A DNA stretch of 64,000 bases from Pohlia nutans (GCA_022496805.1 CM040087.1:28544253-28608252), one strand, 5' to 3'; counted from the first letter of the stretch, positions 32,877 to 45,959 are shown. The notes: generated by a model from the letters alone, not told the origin. Numbers and translations: made by a program.

Positions 32877-33619
32877 TTCATTCTATTACAGAAGGTGAAA
32901 AGCTTTAGTTGGTCCTATACATAATTGCCTCAATTTGCACGTTTTGTGTAAGTTGTGGGCAGCGGTTATGATCACGGTTCTATCTGTTGCGAGTGTGAAC
33001 GATTCGATTGCTAGTTGCAGACAGCTGCCCATCTGAGCGCATAAATTTCCAAGGATTCTCTGCACAAGGCACGATGCAACCAGGGGAGTTTATGACGATG
33101 ATACTGAAACGTTCAAGATTCAGATGCCCAATTTCAGCACTGGCTTCAGGATTGTCACATGCTAGAAAGGATTTACTATACCGGACGACTCCTCGCGTCG
33201 GAACTACATTTTTGACAGTCAGGTTGCGACCACCGGAACGAGCCTCTGCTATCTCGACACTTTATCGCATAGAAACGAGTATGAAGAATCACTGCTTGAC
33301 TGGTTGATAAAAAGAATTACACACTCCTGTTCGGTGAAAGCCTACTCGTATGCGATTTATGAACTGCGAACTGCGATTACCACACATGTTCTGAAATAGC
33401 TGGGATATTCTAAGGCAAGGATCCATCAACGAAAAAGAACTCGATTAAGCGAAACTTTAAGTACTTGGTATTTAAATGACGATTTCTCGAGCTCGAGGAG
33501 AATGACTTCGCACTTGATCACAAGCATATGAAACAATGCGCCTAACAGCGGGCTCCCAAGCACATCAATCAAAAAAAATTAAAACAAAACCACCACACCA
33601 CCTGGAAACCTTAAGTTAA
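32877..33619. other. Intergenic, no gene recognised
   Basis: An open frame at 33008-33307 (99 codons) has no recognisable motif and was not called. Confidence 0.3.
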
Positions 33620-33855
33620 CCCTTGAGGGACATACTAACCCCTAAACTGCCTTTGCGGCCAGTAGAATACATTGTATTTTGGTTGTATATGGAATGAATC
33701 CACACCTCTAAATGGGTTTGAGTTCAAAATAGAAGTTGAAATTTAAATCAATACGGTTCTAGTGAGCTATTGAGATCCCAATCTAGAGTTTATTGTTGAT
33801 AGCAAATCCCAATTATACAACAACGTATATACTATCCCCATGGGACGTTTAGGGG
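33620..33855. mobile_element. TTAA-flanked element g, degraded
   Basis: Left TTAA (33616-33619) then CCCTTGAGGGAC; right end GGGACGTTTAGGGG followed by CTAA, probably a mutated TTAA. A second internal AACCCCTAAACTG suggests a nested or rearranged copy. Confidence 0.45.
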
Positions 33856-33859
33856 CTAA

Positions 33860-34060
33860 GGGCGGACTTCCATGTAAGGGGGCAGTGGATGGAAGGCACT
33901 AGAAGACAAGAATTGAGGTCTCAAGAACCACCGATGCTCCACCCATTTCGGTACAAAGGAAATTTATACTCTAGAATCCTCCTGTTTCCATCCATATCGG
34001 TGGAGCTTCCTTCTTTTGAGGACCGATCACCCACTACTCCCCTTGCATGAAAGTCAGCCC
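33860..34060. mobile_element. PIF/Harbinger-like MITE, TAA-flanked
   Basis: 201 bp with ends GGGCGGACTTCCATGTAAGG / CCTTGCATGAAAGTCAGCCC, imperfect inverted repeats, and TAA on both sides (33857-33859, 34061-34063). A single related end occurs near 10205. Confidence 0.7.
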
Positions 34061-34063
34061 TAA

Positions 34064-34989
34064 GACGGTAAGACCCACGGGCTTCCTTTCAATTGGGAAG
34101 AATCTTGCTCATAACTTCTGCACCCTGAATCAAATGAGGTATTTAAAATTGCCAAAATGCACATATTTAAGACATTTATACTTTTTTAGAATAGAACAAA
34201 AGAAAATCAAAAAGAGAATCACACTTAAAATGAATACTCAAAACGATTTTGGGTGTAGAAATCAGAAAAGGCATGAGTCCTTCAAGAGTTAAGAACTTCG
34301 CGACAGATGACCATAAAGCCAGAAACTAAGAACTAAGAGACCAGTTGACTAATGCAAGCTCAAGTCAGACGTCAAAAGTAGTGTATCTCAACTGTCCACC
34401 ATTACGGCAACATCGTCATTATTAAACTAGCCATAGCCAGACAAAGACCTTCCAATGCTCACATCCACGTCATATGCCGGAATGTCAACTCTTGCAATCT
34501 GAGCGCATCACCACCCAGATACCCATTTGAAACTCAATCAACTCGTTCTGCACCGGGAGAGGGCTTCAGTGAGGTCGATGACTTTTGTCCAACCAACTCT
34601 TCACCCTCCAGCTCCAACCTCCCGACCAGCGGTCGACTCTCAGAATTGCATCATTTTCATAAGCAACTCTTCGTTATGTGTTTCAACTCGTTTGCTCACA
34701 GGCAACTGGCTTCAGCCACCTGCTCTGTAGCAGCGGTTGCACGTACTCTACACTAAGTTACACTAATCTGCTACAAACATGGGCCTAGGATCAACTCTTC
34801 ACTAATCTAAGCTGCGGCAATAAAAAAAACAATCCACAAGCTTGACTGAGAAGGTTGCATTGTTCTAGTTCTACTCCAGGGACATAATCATCCGGGCTGC
34901 TGCGAGCACAGCCTCTCCGTGTCCATTACTGAAGCACTTGATGGTCCACTAGTCATCATACAAGTAGCACTTCTGTGCTGTTACGACTT
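34064..34989 (-). other. 3' flank of pectate lyase 2
   Basis: From about 34520 it matches the 3' flank of copy 1 (25020-25524). Before that no feature is recognised. Confidence 0.5.
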
Positions 34990-36807
34990 CTACAACGTCA
35001 GAGGACCCGCGCCCTTCGTGAGAGCGGGCACCATGTTGCCGGGCCGTGATGACGTGCTAAACGCCTTCGCGTACACGCTCGCCGACGTCGCCTTCGCGCC
35101 CGACCCCACGAAGTACGCGCCCTTCATGAAAACGTCGCCGCTCGACGCCCAGTTCCAGCTCTGCCACCCGCCGAACATCGGCCCGTTGTCGTTGATGCGC
35201 TTCGTCACCTCCTTGTTCCCGCTCGGAGCAAAGTAGTTGCCCTGCGACAGAATCGTCGGGTCCTCGCTGCCCCCGATCGCGTAAATCTGCCACCCCGACG
35301 AGTAGTCGTTGTTCAGCACATGGAACACGCCGAACCGGCACCGCGGCAGCCGCTGCACCAGCCCCGGCCCGAACTTGTTGAACGCCACCGTCACCTTCAT
35401 GTTGCGGTCCATGGTGTGGCTGGGGTCCGCGCCCAGCAGCATGGTCTTGTCGTGCTGCTCGAAGAAGTTGTTCGACACCGTCACCAGCGTGGACCCTTGC
35501 GTCACGTCCAGCAGCCCGTCCGTGGCCCTCGCCAGGTAGCAGTGATCCACCCACACGTCGTGCGATCCCCAGATGTGTAGCCCGTCGCCGTCCGACACAC
35601 TGCGCCTCATTATCTTCGTGGGCGACACACGGATGGTGCTGGGCCCGGACGGCTTCATGTCGTGGATGTACAGCCCGTGCACGATGACGTTGTTGGTGTT
35701 CTGGATGGTGATCTGTGACCCGCCTGTGATGTGCACCTCGGCACCACGCCCGTCGAGGGTCTTGTACGCCGTCACCCACAACTCGCCCTTGAGCTGGATA
35801 TTCATGCTTTTGCCGAAGATGATCCACAGCGGTCCATTGCGCGTCACGGCGTAGCGCAGCGTGCCGGGCTGGGGGTTGATCAAGTCATCGCCATTGTTGG
35901 TGACAGTGTAGATGGGGCCATTCTTGCCGCCTATGGCATTACGGCCGAAGCCGATGGCGCAGGTGGCGAGCGCCTGGCGATGGCTGCGCCAGTTGGGGTC
36001 GCAGCGCCAGCAGTCGTCGATGGGGTTGCCGGTACCGCAGCCGCCCATAACCTTGGCCAGCGACGCCAGCGTGTCGTCGACGCTGGTAGCATTCATCACG
36101 TCCGTGTCGGACAGGCTCAGTCCACTGCAACGAGAGCACAAAGGTAGTGCCGATTAGCAACCACGTCAAATTCCATGGACATATACATTGTTCGTCAGAG
36201 ACAGACTCTGCACAAATGTTGAGACCGCAGAACACCACCGGTAAATGCATTCCATGTGTCCAGCCCGAAACGACCATTCAAAGGAAAAGGCTATGATTCA
36301 ACGAAATCATAGGAAATCTAAATCCACTGTGCAGAACTTTCAAGACCTGTGCAGATGGACTTACTTGTCGTTGGCCCGGTAGACGGTGTCGGCATCAGAG
36401 GTGTCGAAGAAAACCTGGTCGTTCTCGTACTCCCCTTGCGTATGCACCTCTTGATTCGGTGTGAACACCGTGTCATCACTGAAGCTGGTGGTGATGTCCT
36501 GTACAGTCTCGGGGGAGTCGATTAAGGTATCGAGAGGGAGCTCGGCGTCGGTGGAGGCCAAAGATTCATTGTAGTTGTAAGGAGCGTCGTGAGTGGAGAA
36601 AATAGGCGTGTCAGATTGGGTATCGAACAGAGAAGGCTGATCGACCTCCGGTTGCTGGGGGAAGGCTTGGTACCCACCGTTCGTGGGAACGTAACTCTGC
36701 GTGTCGAGGTCACCGGGCATGGACCTCGCGTAGATTGATGTCCACTGCGACGCCACTACCGCCACAACTAGCAAACTAATCATCGGAATCGAAGTCCTCG
36801 TCGCCAT
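34990..36807 (-). CDS. Pectate lyase (PL1 family), copy 2
   Basis: Tandem paralogue of copy 1 with the same architecture. Exons complement 36365-36807 and complement 34990-36124 join in phase 2 (donor GTAAGT, acceptor TTGCAG), 525 residues. Exon 2 is exactly as long (1135 bp) as in copy 1. A signal peptide (MATRTSIPMISLLVVAVVASQ...) precedes an acidic disordered region shorter than in copy 1. It shares the motifs IDSPETVQD, EYENDxVFFDTSDA and TVYRAN. The beta-helix domain keeps CWRCDPNW, WVDHC, DGLLDV, FFEQHDKTMLLG and VQRLPRCRFG. Exon 1 is clearly diverged between copies, whereas part of exon 2 is 99.7% identical at DNA level (see findings). Both copies look functional. Confidence 0.93.
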
Positions 36808-37033
36808 TGTCGGTGCTTTCTCCTTGATGACACTAACTTAAGACTGTTCCTTTCCCAATGTCAATGCAGCTTAGAGCCGAAACGACATCCCTGGAGATTT
36901 GGATACAATCTCCAAGAGTCGAACAAAGATCCTCTGTGCAGAAGCCGCTGCAGTAACGCGAAGGTGTTTTCACAGACAGCTCTGAATGAGTGAACGACTG
37001 GGAAATGGGATGAGGAATCGCTTGAGGATTAGT

Positions 37034-37042
37034 AGCTTTATA
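37034..37042 (-). promoter_or_regulatory. Candidate TATA box of pectate lyase 2
   Basis: CTATAAAGC on the minus strand, about 230 bp upstream of the ATG, is plausible for a plant promoter with a moderately long 5' UTR. Confidence 0.45.
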
Positions 37043-37380
37043 GAGCCGAAGAGTTGTGCTACGACTCTTGGTCGTATATTCCCCGTTCTTTTTTGAGCGA
37101 TGGCGGTTACTGGCGGGCTGCTTTCTGGTTCGACGTTGTCATCGATCTGTGTGCATTCAAAGCTCGCAGCGCGCCGGGAGATCGAGTGATTGGAGTTTTA
37201 TGATTCCACTTGAGGTTTTCGTTCGTCGGTAAGAATATGGACTTGAGTAAGGTCATGTGAAAGTAGAGCATCTTCAATGGTGCCAAGGTCAGCTGCAAGT
37301 GTGCACTGATTTCCGAGGTTTCCGTCGCAAAGTGCACACTAGAGTGGGATCATGAGAGCCTTTAGCTTGCACGCTGATGA

Positions 37381-37642
37381 CCGGTTCACACCAGCTACAT
37401 GCGACAAAGTAGCAAAATCAATTTTATTTAAATCTCTATAGCGCAAATCGAACACATACCAGTATAAGAAAGTGAAATAACGCAAAAATAGAAAAAAAAT
37501 GAATAGATGGAATTTTGCAGTAGGAAAGTGCATGCATTCAAAGAAAACAAGCTTCAGCAGTGCGCAAATTATATTTTTGTGTATATGATTTTACTTGCAT
37601 GAAGAACTTAAGTACGGTAGTAAGGACTGGTGTGAATGGGCC
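37381..37642. mobile_element. MITE with GGTTCACACCA ends, copy 1
   Basis: Left CCGGTTCACACCAGCTACATGC and right CTGGTGTGAATGGGCC are inverted. The interior (AAATCAATTTTAT..., TTGCATGAAGAAC) is repeated as a direct copy from 37750. Confidence 0.55.
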
Positions 37643-37749
37643 ATGAGTTGAGAAGAACATAAGACACTCATGCTTTCAAAGGTTTTGTGTAAAGGATCCA
37701 TTGATTGATGTCATGTCATGTGCATGGAATCATCATCGTTGCAAGTGAT

Positions 37750-38634
37750 GGCCGGTTCACACCAACCATATGCGGCACAATGTGTGTGCGTTGTAGTAAG
37801 TAGTCTAGAAAAATCAATTTTATCTATATCTCTACATTACAAAACAAACGCATGTGATAAAGTGAAGTAATGCAAAAAAGAAAACAGTTGAAAATTTGCG
37901 GCAGGGAAATGCAAGCATTCAGTGGTGAACAGTGCTTGCATTTAGAGAAGACAAGCTTTTCAGTAAGCAAATTATATTTTAGTGTATATGTTTTTTCTTG
38001 CATAAAGAACACAAGTGTGGTAGCAAGGGTTGGTGTAAAATACGCAATTAGAAATTACTCTAACGCATGACTGAAAGGAACGCAACACAAAAAGGAACAT
38101 GACTACTTGCGGCACTGTAATGCAGTTGCACAATTCTTGAATTACAGTAGTTGCAGCAAGAAAAGGCAAGGCATTAAATATTTTTTTATTTCTTGGTTTT
38201 ACCTTCCTCCATTTTAGGAACATAGATGCAACAGGGGCTTCGGGTTGCTTCACACTATGGCCAAAGGTCGAGAGGCCGTCAATTTCCACCAATTGTATTG
38301 CAAGAAACCAAGACTTAGGCCTCTCAACCCTTCACACTAGAGGCCAACGTCCAAAGGTGGTCGCCCTCCAAAATGCTTACACAACAACACTTTTTGATCA
38401 AGGCGACGGCCTCTCGAAAGGAAGTTTGGGTCGGACGGGAATGAAAACTCAAACTATGATCGAAACATCGTTGATTTCTTTTTATAAAAATGATAACTAT
38501 ATTTTATTCATTTGCCTATTTTTAGTAGATTTCTTTCAACTCTCAACAAAGTTTGGCCACTCAATCCCACGACCTCTCGACTCGGACGGCCATAGTGTGA
38601 AGCGGTCCTTAGTGTGAATGGGCCATGAGCAAAC
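37750..38634. mobile_element. MITE with GGTTCACACCA ends, copy 2, with a nested MITE
   Basis: It starts GGCCGGTTCACACCAACC and matches 37381-37642 to about 38035. A right end GTGTGAATGGGCC at about 38613-38626 lies directly after the PIF-like element at 38242-38608, so that element may have landed inside this copy. Boundaries are approximate. Confidence 0.4.
38242..38608. mobile_element. PIF/Harbinger-like MITE (CTTCACACTATGG family), copy 3
   Basis: 367 bp, inverted relative to copy 1. Ends GGGTTGCTTCACACTATGG / CCATAGTGTGAAGCGGTCC. Flanks TTC (left) and TTA (right) suggest a TTA duplication with one change. Confidence 0.7.
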
Positions 38635-40007
38635 TCCATTTCTATTGGTGCTACAGCCTGTGAAACTTAGAGCCAATCATGCCCAGAATCTGGTCAACTG
38701 GCGCCAAGCCCAGCCGTCCATCCAGGGCGCCAACTGAACCGGCACATAGAACCCAAGGTAAATCCCCGGCTTAATCTTCCCTGCACAAAATCCTTTTCCC
38801 GTACACCACATTACGTTTATTTATTTGTATTAAAAATAATATTTCAATTATGCACTTTTGGCCAATCTTTCCGAAATTCATAAAAGAATTTTCTATTTCC
38901 AACAAAATCATTAAGGTAAATCATAAAAGTAGTATCTTCAAAAATAATATTTATGTACGAATTCTTAATCCAAATGTCCAAATTAATTCTACAAATGTCC
39001 AATTCCATTTCTCCATGAGAATCTAGCCTCACTTCTTCAGTAGCTTTCCAAAGTACCAATCTTGTCTTTTTTCTATTCAAAAAATTTAAATTTTTCCTCG
39101 TCATTTGAGTTATCCGAAAAGAAGCCCATCTAACCTCCCTTTTTGCTCTACTTCTAATCTCTTTTTTGAGCTATATTTGGGTTGAATAGTGTCGTGTCAT
39201 AGCTTGTCCCCTTGTGGGCCATGGGCTTGGAGCTTTGGTAGAAGGTGTGGGAGTCATTGCGAGGTATGGAGAATAATGACAGTGGTTTGTCTTAGATTGT
39301 CTTCCAACTCATCATGAACTAGTTTTTGGTTTATTTATACTTCAATACGAGTTAAAGAGGAGTTTGCTAAAACTTTCTTCTTTGAGATGACTTTTTGGTT
39401 AACTCTATTATCCCAAAACTAAACCTAATCCATGGGGTTTGGTTGACCGTATGAGGGTTAAGAAAGTTGTACCCTATGAAGATAAAACATAGAATAATTT
39501 TCTAAGTATGATAATTATTAAAGTGGAAGAATTGATTAAAAAAAAATTTAAAAAAGTTAGAGCTTTAAATTTATTAAAAAGGACTCTCAAAATAGAAAAG
39601 TTCCCTTTGATAATAAATTCACGAGAGAGAAATTTTTGCAAAGGCTAATCCTATTGAAATTCTGTGTTTTGAAAATCCTTCAAATATTACGTGTCCAGCT
39701 ACTACACAAATATAACTTCCCTTTGCTGCACTCTTTCTTAAACCTTGGAATCATGTATGTTGATGCCATCCTCTTTAAAATACCCCTTGTATATTTAGAA
39801 TATTCTTATATATGTTCATGCATATATGTATAATGTAAATATACAACTCTATTTTTAGTCCTAAATATGCTTATTATATGTATACATAGTACAGTAGTAT
39901 TCAAATTAATCCCCCTCTTATACACTCACGTGATGCCTCACACATAAAAGAGTGCACCTCGGGAATAACTTCTAGATGCCATATCCAATTTTCAAAGTAT
40001 TGACTCC
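38635..40007. other. Intergenic; SINE-like fragment near 39195-39440
   Basis: No gene recognised. The 39195-39440 segment shares words with 7230-7480 (CATCATGAACTAGTTTTTGG). The rest is AT-rich. Confidence 0.35.
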
Positions 40008-40011
40008 TTAA

Positions 40012-40816
40012 CCCTTTAGTGCCCAGGGTACTGTAGCTCAGAGCCCTGGATTTTAGTACATTTTTTCACTGTGGTTGAGACTACCAAAAATAGAATGGGT
40101 TAAATTAGAAAGTAACCGTACAATTCTATTCTCAACTTGAGAGCACACATTTTATTAAAATTTGAGAATCATCCGATGGTGGAATCGGAAGATTATAGTA
40201 TGTATTTGAACTGTATAATGCACACTCAAAAATGAGATTTTGGGGGGTGTGTGACTTCAAAGTTAAATATAATTTGAGGTAAATTTTCAAAAATAAAAGC
40301 AAAGAAGTTCAGCTATGCCCTATGTCAACACCTCTCCATTGCAATCTTTCATATCAAAAATAGACTCACACATAATTATTGTGAGATTTATAAGTGAAAG
40401 TGACTTCTCCATGTACGGTTTAGGACAAAATTTTATTCGTTGAAAATTGACAGGAGTGGGTACATTAGTCAAGATCGGATTACACACACTAATGGAAGAT
40501 GAAGAAGAGAACACAATCCAAAAAAATGAAACAATATAACAAACTTCCAAACACAGGAAATACTACACAATACATATCAGTTGTATTTGTAAGTATTTAC
40601 TGTATTTTCAAGTATTTGCAGTATTTTCGCGTTCTGTTGATAGGTATTTTGATAGTTGTACGATTCCAAATTGAAAATTTCTTTTTCTGGAAGGTGCGTA
40701 ATGTATGTGGGCAAATCTGAACTTCAAAACTGAAGTTCCAATTCTTCACGGATTCTCTGCTAATTGCATTTCGGACGTTGTAGTGACCATAATGTGGTTT
40801 GCTGGGCACTAGAGGG
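40012..40816. mobile_element. TTAA-flanked element c
   Basis: Ends CCCTTTAGTGCCCAGGG / TGGGCACTAGAGGG, flanked by TTAA (40008-40011, 40817-40820). The right TTAA is shared with element b. About 805 bp, non-coding. Confidence 0.6.
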
Positions 40817-40820
40817 TTAA

Positions 40821-42090
40821 CCCCTAAAGGACCGGAGTGTTTTTCCTCCAAAAACACTCCAATGCTGCCATTTTTACTCCCCCATGCAAAAAATCCAAAA
40901 GAATGTTATTTTTTACCTTCTAACCGTAAGATCTTGTCCTAAACTATTTGAAAAACATACACAACAAATTTCGTTGATTTTGACCGCACGGATTGCAAGA
41001 AAATTGCATTTGATGGAAAAAAACACCCCAAAAAAACACATGCCCGAAAATTTCAGATGCGTTTGACCACATCTACATCAAAAAAACCTCACCACCGAAA
41101 CTTGTCGCACTTCACTTTCACATTCTATATGATGTTACTTAGTTGTGTACCAATTTTCGTTGCGTTTGGAGATGTTTAGGATGTTGAATAACACCTTGCA
41201 CTTGTTGGGGGTTTAAAAGTTCAGAAAAGACTATATGTTTTTGGAATTGCAATATTTTCGACTTTCTTTATTTAAAATACAAATACGAGCGGTGAAACAC
41301 AAGTACATTCCACCCTCTACAAAATGGTGAAAAAAAATTTGAAGAAAAAATAAATCTCCAAGTTTTAGAAGACATGTAGCACATTTTCTAAGAATTTTGG
41401 GGGTTAGGGGGGAAATAAAGGGTGGAGGAAGGGAATTGAAGTGCCAACCCATTCCAATGTTCATGACCCCACTAACTCTCGAGGTACACTGCCACGTGGC
41501 AGTCCCTCATTGAACGATTTTTATTTTTTATTTTTTATTTTTAAAAATGATTTAATTTTTCAAAAATTTAAATAATATTTTTAATTATGGAATTAAACTT
41601 TCAGTTTAAAATAACATTTTTAATTTAAAATAATACTTTTCAGTTTAAAATAATATTTTTAATTTAAAATAATACTTTTCAGTTTAAAATAATATTTTTA
41701 ATTTAAAATAATACTTTTCAGTTTAAAATAATATTTTTAATTTATAAAAAAATAATTTTTAATTTAAAAAAAAAATTATGAGTTCGGAAAACGGGGTGGT
41801 CTTTTGCCCCCCACAGTCCACTCCATTTTCCACACACCGCCCATCTTGTTGCCCCCCCCTAAAATTCAACTATTTCTCTACTGCCCCGCTGCCCTTTCTC
41901 CCGAAAAAAACACATTTCCCCTCATAACTTTCACGTACAGTGTTGGAATTCAAAAAAAAAAAAATCCCCATTTTTGTGGCACATTGGGGAATCTACTATT
42001 AAATTTCCTTCAAATTCGATTAAAAATGTGTTCACCGGAACCTACCCAATTCTCTAAATGTCCTAGTTAGGACACTTGGTCCTTTAGGGG
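40821..42090. mobile_element. TTAA-flanked element b
   Basis: Ends CCCCTAAAGGACCGG / TTGGTCCTTTAGGGG, flanked by TTAA (40817-40820, 42091-42094). About 1270 bp. The interior carries ACCGCACGGAT and a tandem series of TTCAGTTTAAAATAATA (41596-41730). No long ORF. Confidence 0.65.
41596..41735. repeat. Tandem repeat, about 37-bp unit
   Basis: Successive units contain CAGTTTAAAATAATA then TTTTTAATTTAAAATAATAC; about four copies, very AT-rich, inside element b. Confidence 0.75.
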
Positions 42091-42094
42091 TTAA

Positions 42095-42358
42095 TGAACT
42101 GACACTTTATCTTCAAATCCCTCTACATGACATCTGAGATGACATCACTTAAACAGTACTACATAACAATGTAATATTTTCGATAATTAATGTGAAATTC
42201 GTTATCTATTTAAGATGCTTGTATTCACCTTGCTTCCAAAGCATTTACTTCCATATGAAAACTTATCTGTTCCAAACAAATGATTCGAATAGGACAAGTT
42301 ATTCTTGCAATCACTTAATACTTTGAACTACTTTTATGTGCCTTCAAAGCAATGTTTT
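42095..42358. other. Intergenic
   Basis: Nothing recognised. Confidence 0.3.
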
Positions 42359-42604
42359 TCTTATTGAAGGTGATAGAGGAATGCACAAAGCACATACACA
42401 AACACAAGAAATGCGTAAAAAGAGATGATCTTTACTCAAAAGCTTCCCTCTTTAAAAGGTGTGCATGACAACCCATATGGGATAACTCACTATTAGAGGC
42501 CTCTAAAATCAGCCCATGTCTTGGCCCCTCTCCCACACATCATTTATTTCCACCCAAACTCCTTTAGCTTTTAGTAACACTACCCTTTATTTTCTACTTC
42601 AACA
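42359..42604 (-). mobile_element. Copia LTR remnant, minus orientation
   Basis: It aligns with the LTR at 63303-63562 (shared words ACACAAACACAAG, AATGCGTA, GATCTTTACTCAAA, CATATGGGATAACTCA). Reading the minus strand it begins TGTTGAAG. A short stretch after 42604 resembles the adjoining internal end, so this is a degraded element rather than a clean solo LTR. Confidence 0.6.
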
Positions 42605-44787
42605 CTTTTTTCCTGGCTACTTAGAGCCAGACTCTAATGTTATGGCATAGTCACAATGGTTTACATGTGGAGGGACCATCCTTCACTGCATGCATGGTGC
42701 ACTGCTACAGTGCTATGAGCACTTTGTCTGCGTCAACGGTGTCATAAGAATTAGGCCAAGGGGTTCTGGGCTAAATACACCAAACAATGGACGCCTATGT
42801 GGTGAAGAAATGGAATGTAACATTGGTCACGTGCAACAAGAAAAGAATGAAATGCATAAATAAGTCAATTTGACATTTACTAAAAGGGGCAGCACAAAGC
42901 AATACGTGCAATGAGGTATAAATTACTAAGAAACTCCATAAATTGCACCTAAATGACCCTTAACCCGATGTCCATATTTTGGCCGTTCTTGGGGAACATT
43001 CACCTTTGAAGAGCAGTAACTTTTTCAATACGTGTTTGATTTCCATAAAGGTTTGCGAAAAAACCCCGCATGATGTATAGAATGTGTGGTTAAAGTTTCA
43101 GAGCAATCCAAGATGAATTGAAGGTCTGAAATTCTTTGCAAAGGTTCTTTTAATTTGAAGGCCTATATATAATTCAGTTAGCATTGAGGGAATCAAGGCT
43201 TGTATGTCGAGATTCATTATGGGGATAGTTCCTGGCAGATTAGTAGTTCAACTGTTCTGTAGTGTCAACATGACGAGGAGATTGCGGTAAGTGGTGCTTT
43301 TTTTTTGTGCATTATGTATAATTTCATATGTACAGGATATATGCCTTTGTGTTCTGGTTTTATGGTGTTATGGATGCACAATAGAAGATATTAGAACTTA
43401 GCCTTTTTTTGTGGTTTGTAGGATTCAAAAGCCCAGGGGAATGCTCTGCAACTAATTATTGGCACACTGCAAAGAACACGAGTTTTTGGTGTGAAGAGCA
43501 GAGACACGTTGACGCACAAGGCGACAGGGGTAAAACACCAAGCCTCATTGCTTGTTCCTGGATATACAAAGAGACTATCCGTTACATATTTTTTGTGGTT
43601 ACGAGTTCCTGATTGAGAAATTTAATCTACATTGGGGATTTATCTGACTAAGACAGGTGAGTGTTATGGTTGATCGGGATCTTTGTATGTATGTGTTCAT
43701 TGGAATTTCAGTACATAATTTGTTGCTCGTGTGCATCCTGGGAAATTTCCAGGCAGACAATAGGCACTGCTTATAGGGGTAACAGTTATGCTAGTTGACG
43801 GTGTCATGCCATTTTGGTCATTAGTTTTGCCCTACACAATTTGCTGATGATTCGTTTTTGGGTGTAGTACTCAGCGAAGTGATTGAAGAAGCCTGAACAG
43901 TGCAGGGTTGTGTTCGCTTGCTCTCATCTAATCTAGGTCGAAGAGGTGAATGGTGTCAAGGAAGGGGAAAGGTGAGTTAGTTAACTCACTACAATGTTGC
44001 CAGTTGTCTGAAGCGCACTTGGGCTCGCCATCTCCCTGTTGATTGTGGAGTATCTAAAAAAAGTCTCATAAATATAATCTAAACGATAGTTCTTATTATA
44101 ACATATAACATTTGTATTTGTACAATAGTGGTACCGAATCTTATAGTATATTTTTTTTAAGGTACCTCAATAGAAGAATGATTGCAATTGTGAAATCTAC
44201 GTATTTCATTTTGCAGAGAAGTATATCAATGCACCAGCCCAGTTCTTCAGGATTTCTAAAAACTGGTTTCCTCAACATGAAATCTTGTTTAAGCGCAGCT
44301 TCATACGTGACCTAATATTTACTTCAGATATAAAGACGAAGCAAAGAACTTCTTGATATACAATTACAAGTTTGAAGCTCCATTGACAGTTAGTGGCAAG
44401 ATCTTGGCAAGAGATTTTTTCCATACATATAGCGACAAGCTGCTTTCCCAAGTAATGCCCCCATGAGTAACTAAAATCAATTGTTAATAAGTTCAGTTTT
44501 TGGTTAGTAAACTTGAAACTGACCATGTCGACAATAAGATCACAGAAAACTCTTTTAAGCATTAAATGATATGGAAGTAATTAAAGTATTTAAAGCTCTA
44601 TAGTTCGGCAAGTAAAGTTTTGAAGGAAATTAGAGATTAGCTTTTTCCATAATCTAAATGAGCTTGAGTGTGGTCAGCGGAACCGTTGAAATGGAGCAAT
44701 GAGTAATCCATGGTTTAGTCCAGGGAGTAGTGTAGGGTTTTACACCCATTTGAGAGTGTTTGTTTTATGTTTTTTTTTTTTTTCAAG
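42605..44787. other. Possible relic exons upstream of the Ulp1-like pseudogene
   Basis: Two open stretches after AG acceptors look faintly coding: 43424-43612 and 44218-44334 (contains KNWFPQHEILFKRSFIRD), both without a start. They might belong to the decayed gene that continues at 44788, but no family motif is seen. The rest holds nothing recognisable. Confidence 0.25.
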
Positions 44788-44930
44788 TCCATAAATATGG
44801 ATTTGAAAAAGTGTGAATCTAAGAGAAAAGGAGTTATGGAATGGAATATTTCAGAACAAGGAAAATATTTTCTTGTAAATTTAGGTAAGTATAGTATTTG
44901 TTAATTTAGTCTAATGATTATAGATTTGGT

Positions 44931-45299
44931 TGTTAGAAGTACATTTACCGTGTTATTAATTCCTATTAGAACATGTGTTGGTTATGTACTTTGACAAAGT
45001 TGTTAGTTAACAACTTGTAGGCGGCGTAGCCGTAGTTGCCGTAGTAGCCGTCATAATCGTCATAGCCGTTTTGGCGGTAATAGCCGTTATGGCGGTAATA
45101 GCCGTAGTCTTGTAGGTAATTGACTACGTGTGTTCACACTTGGTGTGAATGGTCTAAGTCACTTAGACCATTGTATAAGAGCTCGGGGGTGAGGCTCTTG
45201 ATCATATCTTGATCATACCTCTACGGTTGGGTGGAGAGCTCCAATTTCATTTGCATTAGTAAAACTCCTATTTTCATAAACACCTCTTGTTTTTCTACA
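44931..45299 (+). repeat. 5' LTR
   Basis: 369 bp, TG...CA bounded. It contains an internal run of GCCGTAGT / GCCGTTATGGCGGTAATA-type short repeats at about 45020-45115 and the hairpin GGTCTAAGTC ACTTAGACC. Confidence 0.95.
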
Positions 45300-45311
45300 T
45301 GGTATCAGAGC
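45300..45311 (+). promoter_or_regulatory. Primer binding site (initiator tRNA-Met)
   Basis: TGGTATCAGAGC immediately after the 5' LTR is the usual minus-strand primer site of plant copia elements. Confidence 0.9.
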
Positions 45312-45959
45312 TTAGTGCTCATGTTTGCCCTTCGCGGGTTGAGTAGATTTCTTGTGAGATTGTTTAGAAGACTTGATCTTTCGATCAACTAGAGGGAGAA
45401 CGATTTTTTTGTGAAGAAAAGAGGCAGTGAGAGCTAGACAGACCAGCCAGAGCTGCTGAACAGACCTGCCGAACCTGCGAGAAATTTCCGGGAAGTTACT
45501 TGCAGTCGGGCAGCTTCAATCGCAATCGGGCAGTCGCAGTCGCAGTCGGGCAGCAGAAACTGCCGGAAATTGCAGTCGGGCAGTCCGTCGGGAACTCGTA
45601 TCGGGAACACGACACTACGGGAACGCGGTAGTTTGCAACTCCAGCAACTCCTGCAACTCCAGCAACTCCAGGGAGTGAAGAAATCAAGAAAGGCGTGAGT
45701 TTTTCAATTTCTTTGACATCCCATCACTCAGATTGCTCTAACTTCCAAGATAATGGGAGTTTGAGGGTGAAATTTTTTGAGAGCGCCGGTGGCACAATCC
45801 TACACGCACCGGTGTTTTTGCTATTTTGGAAATATTTTAGAATTCCTATAAATATCCAAAGTTACCCATAGTTTGGAGTTTGTTTTACTTAGACTTCATT
45901 TCTATCTCTCTGTTATTTTCTTCCATAAATTTTTCTATTTTTGGTACCTTCATTGAAAA

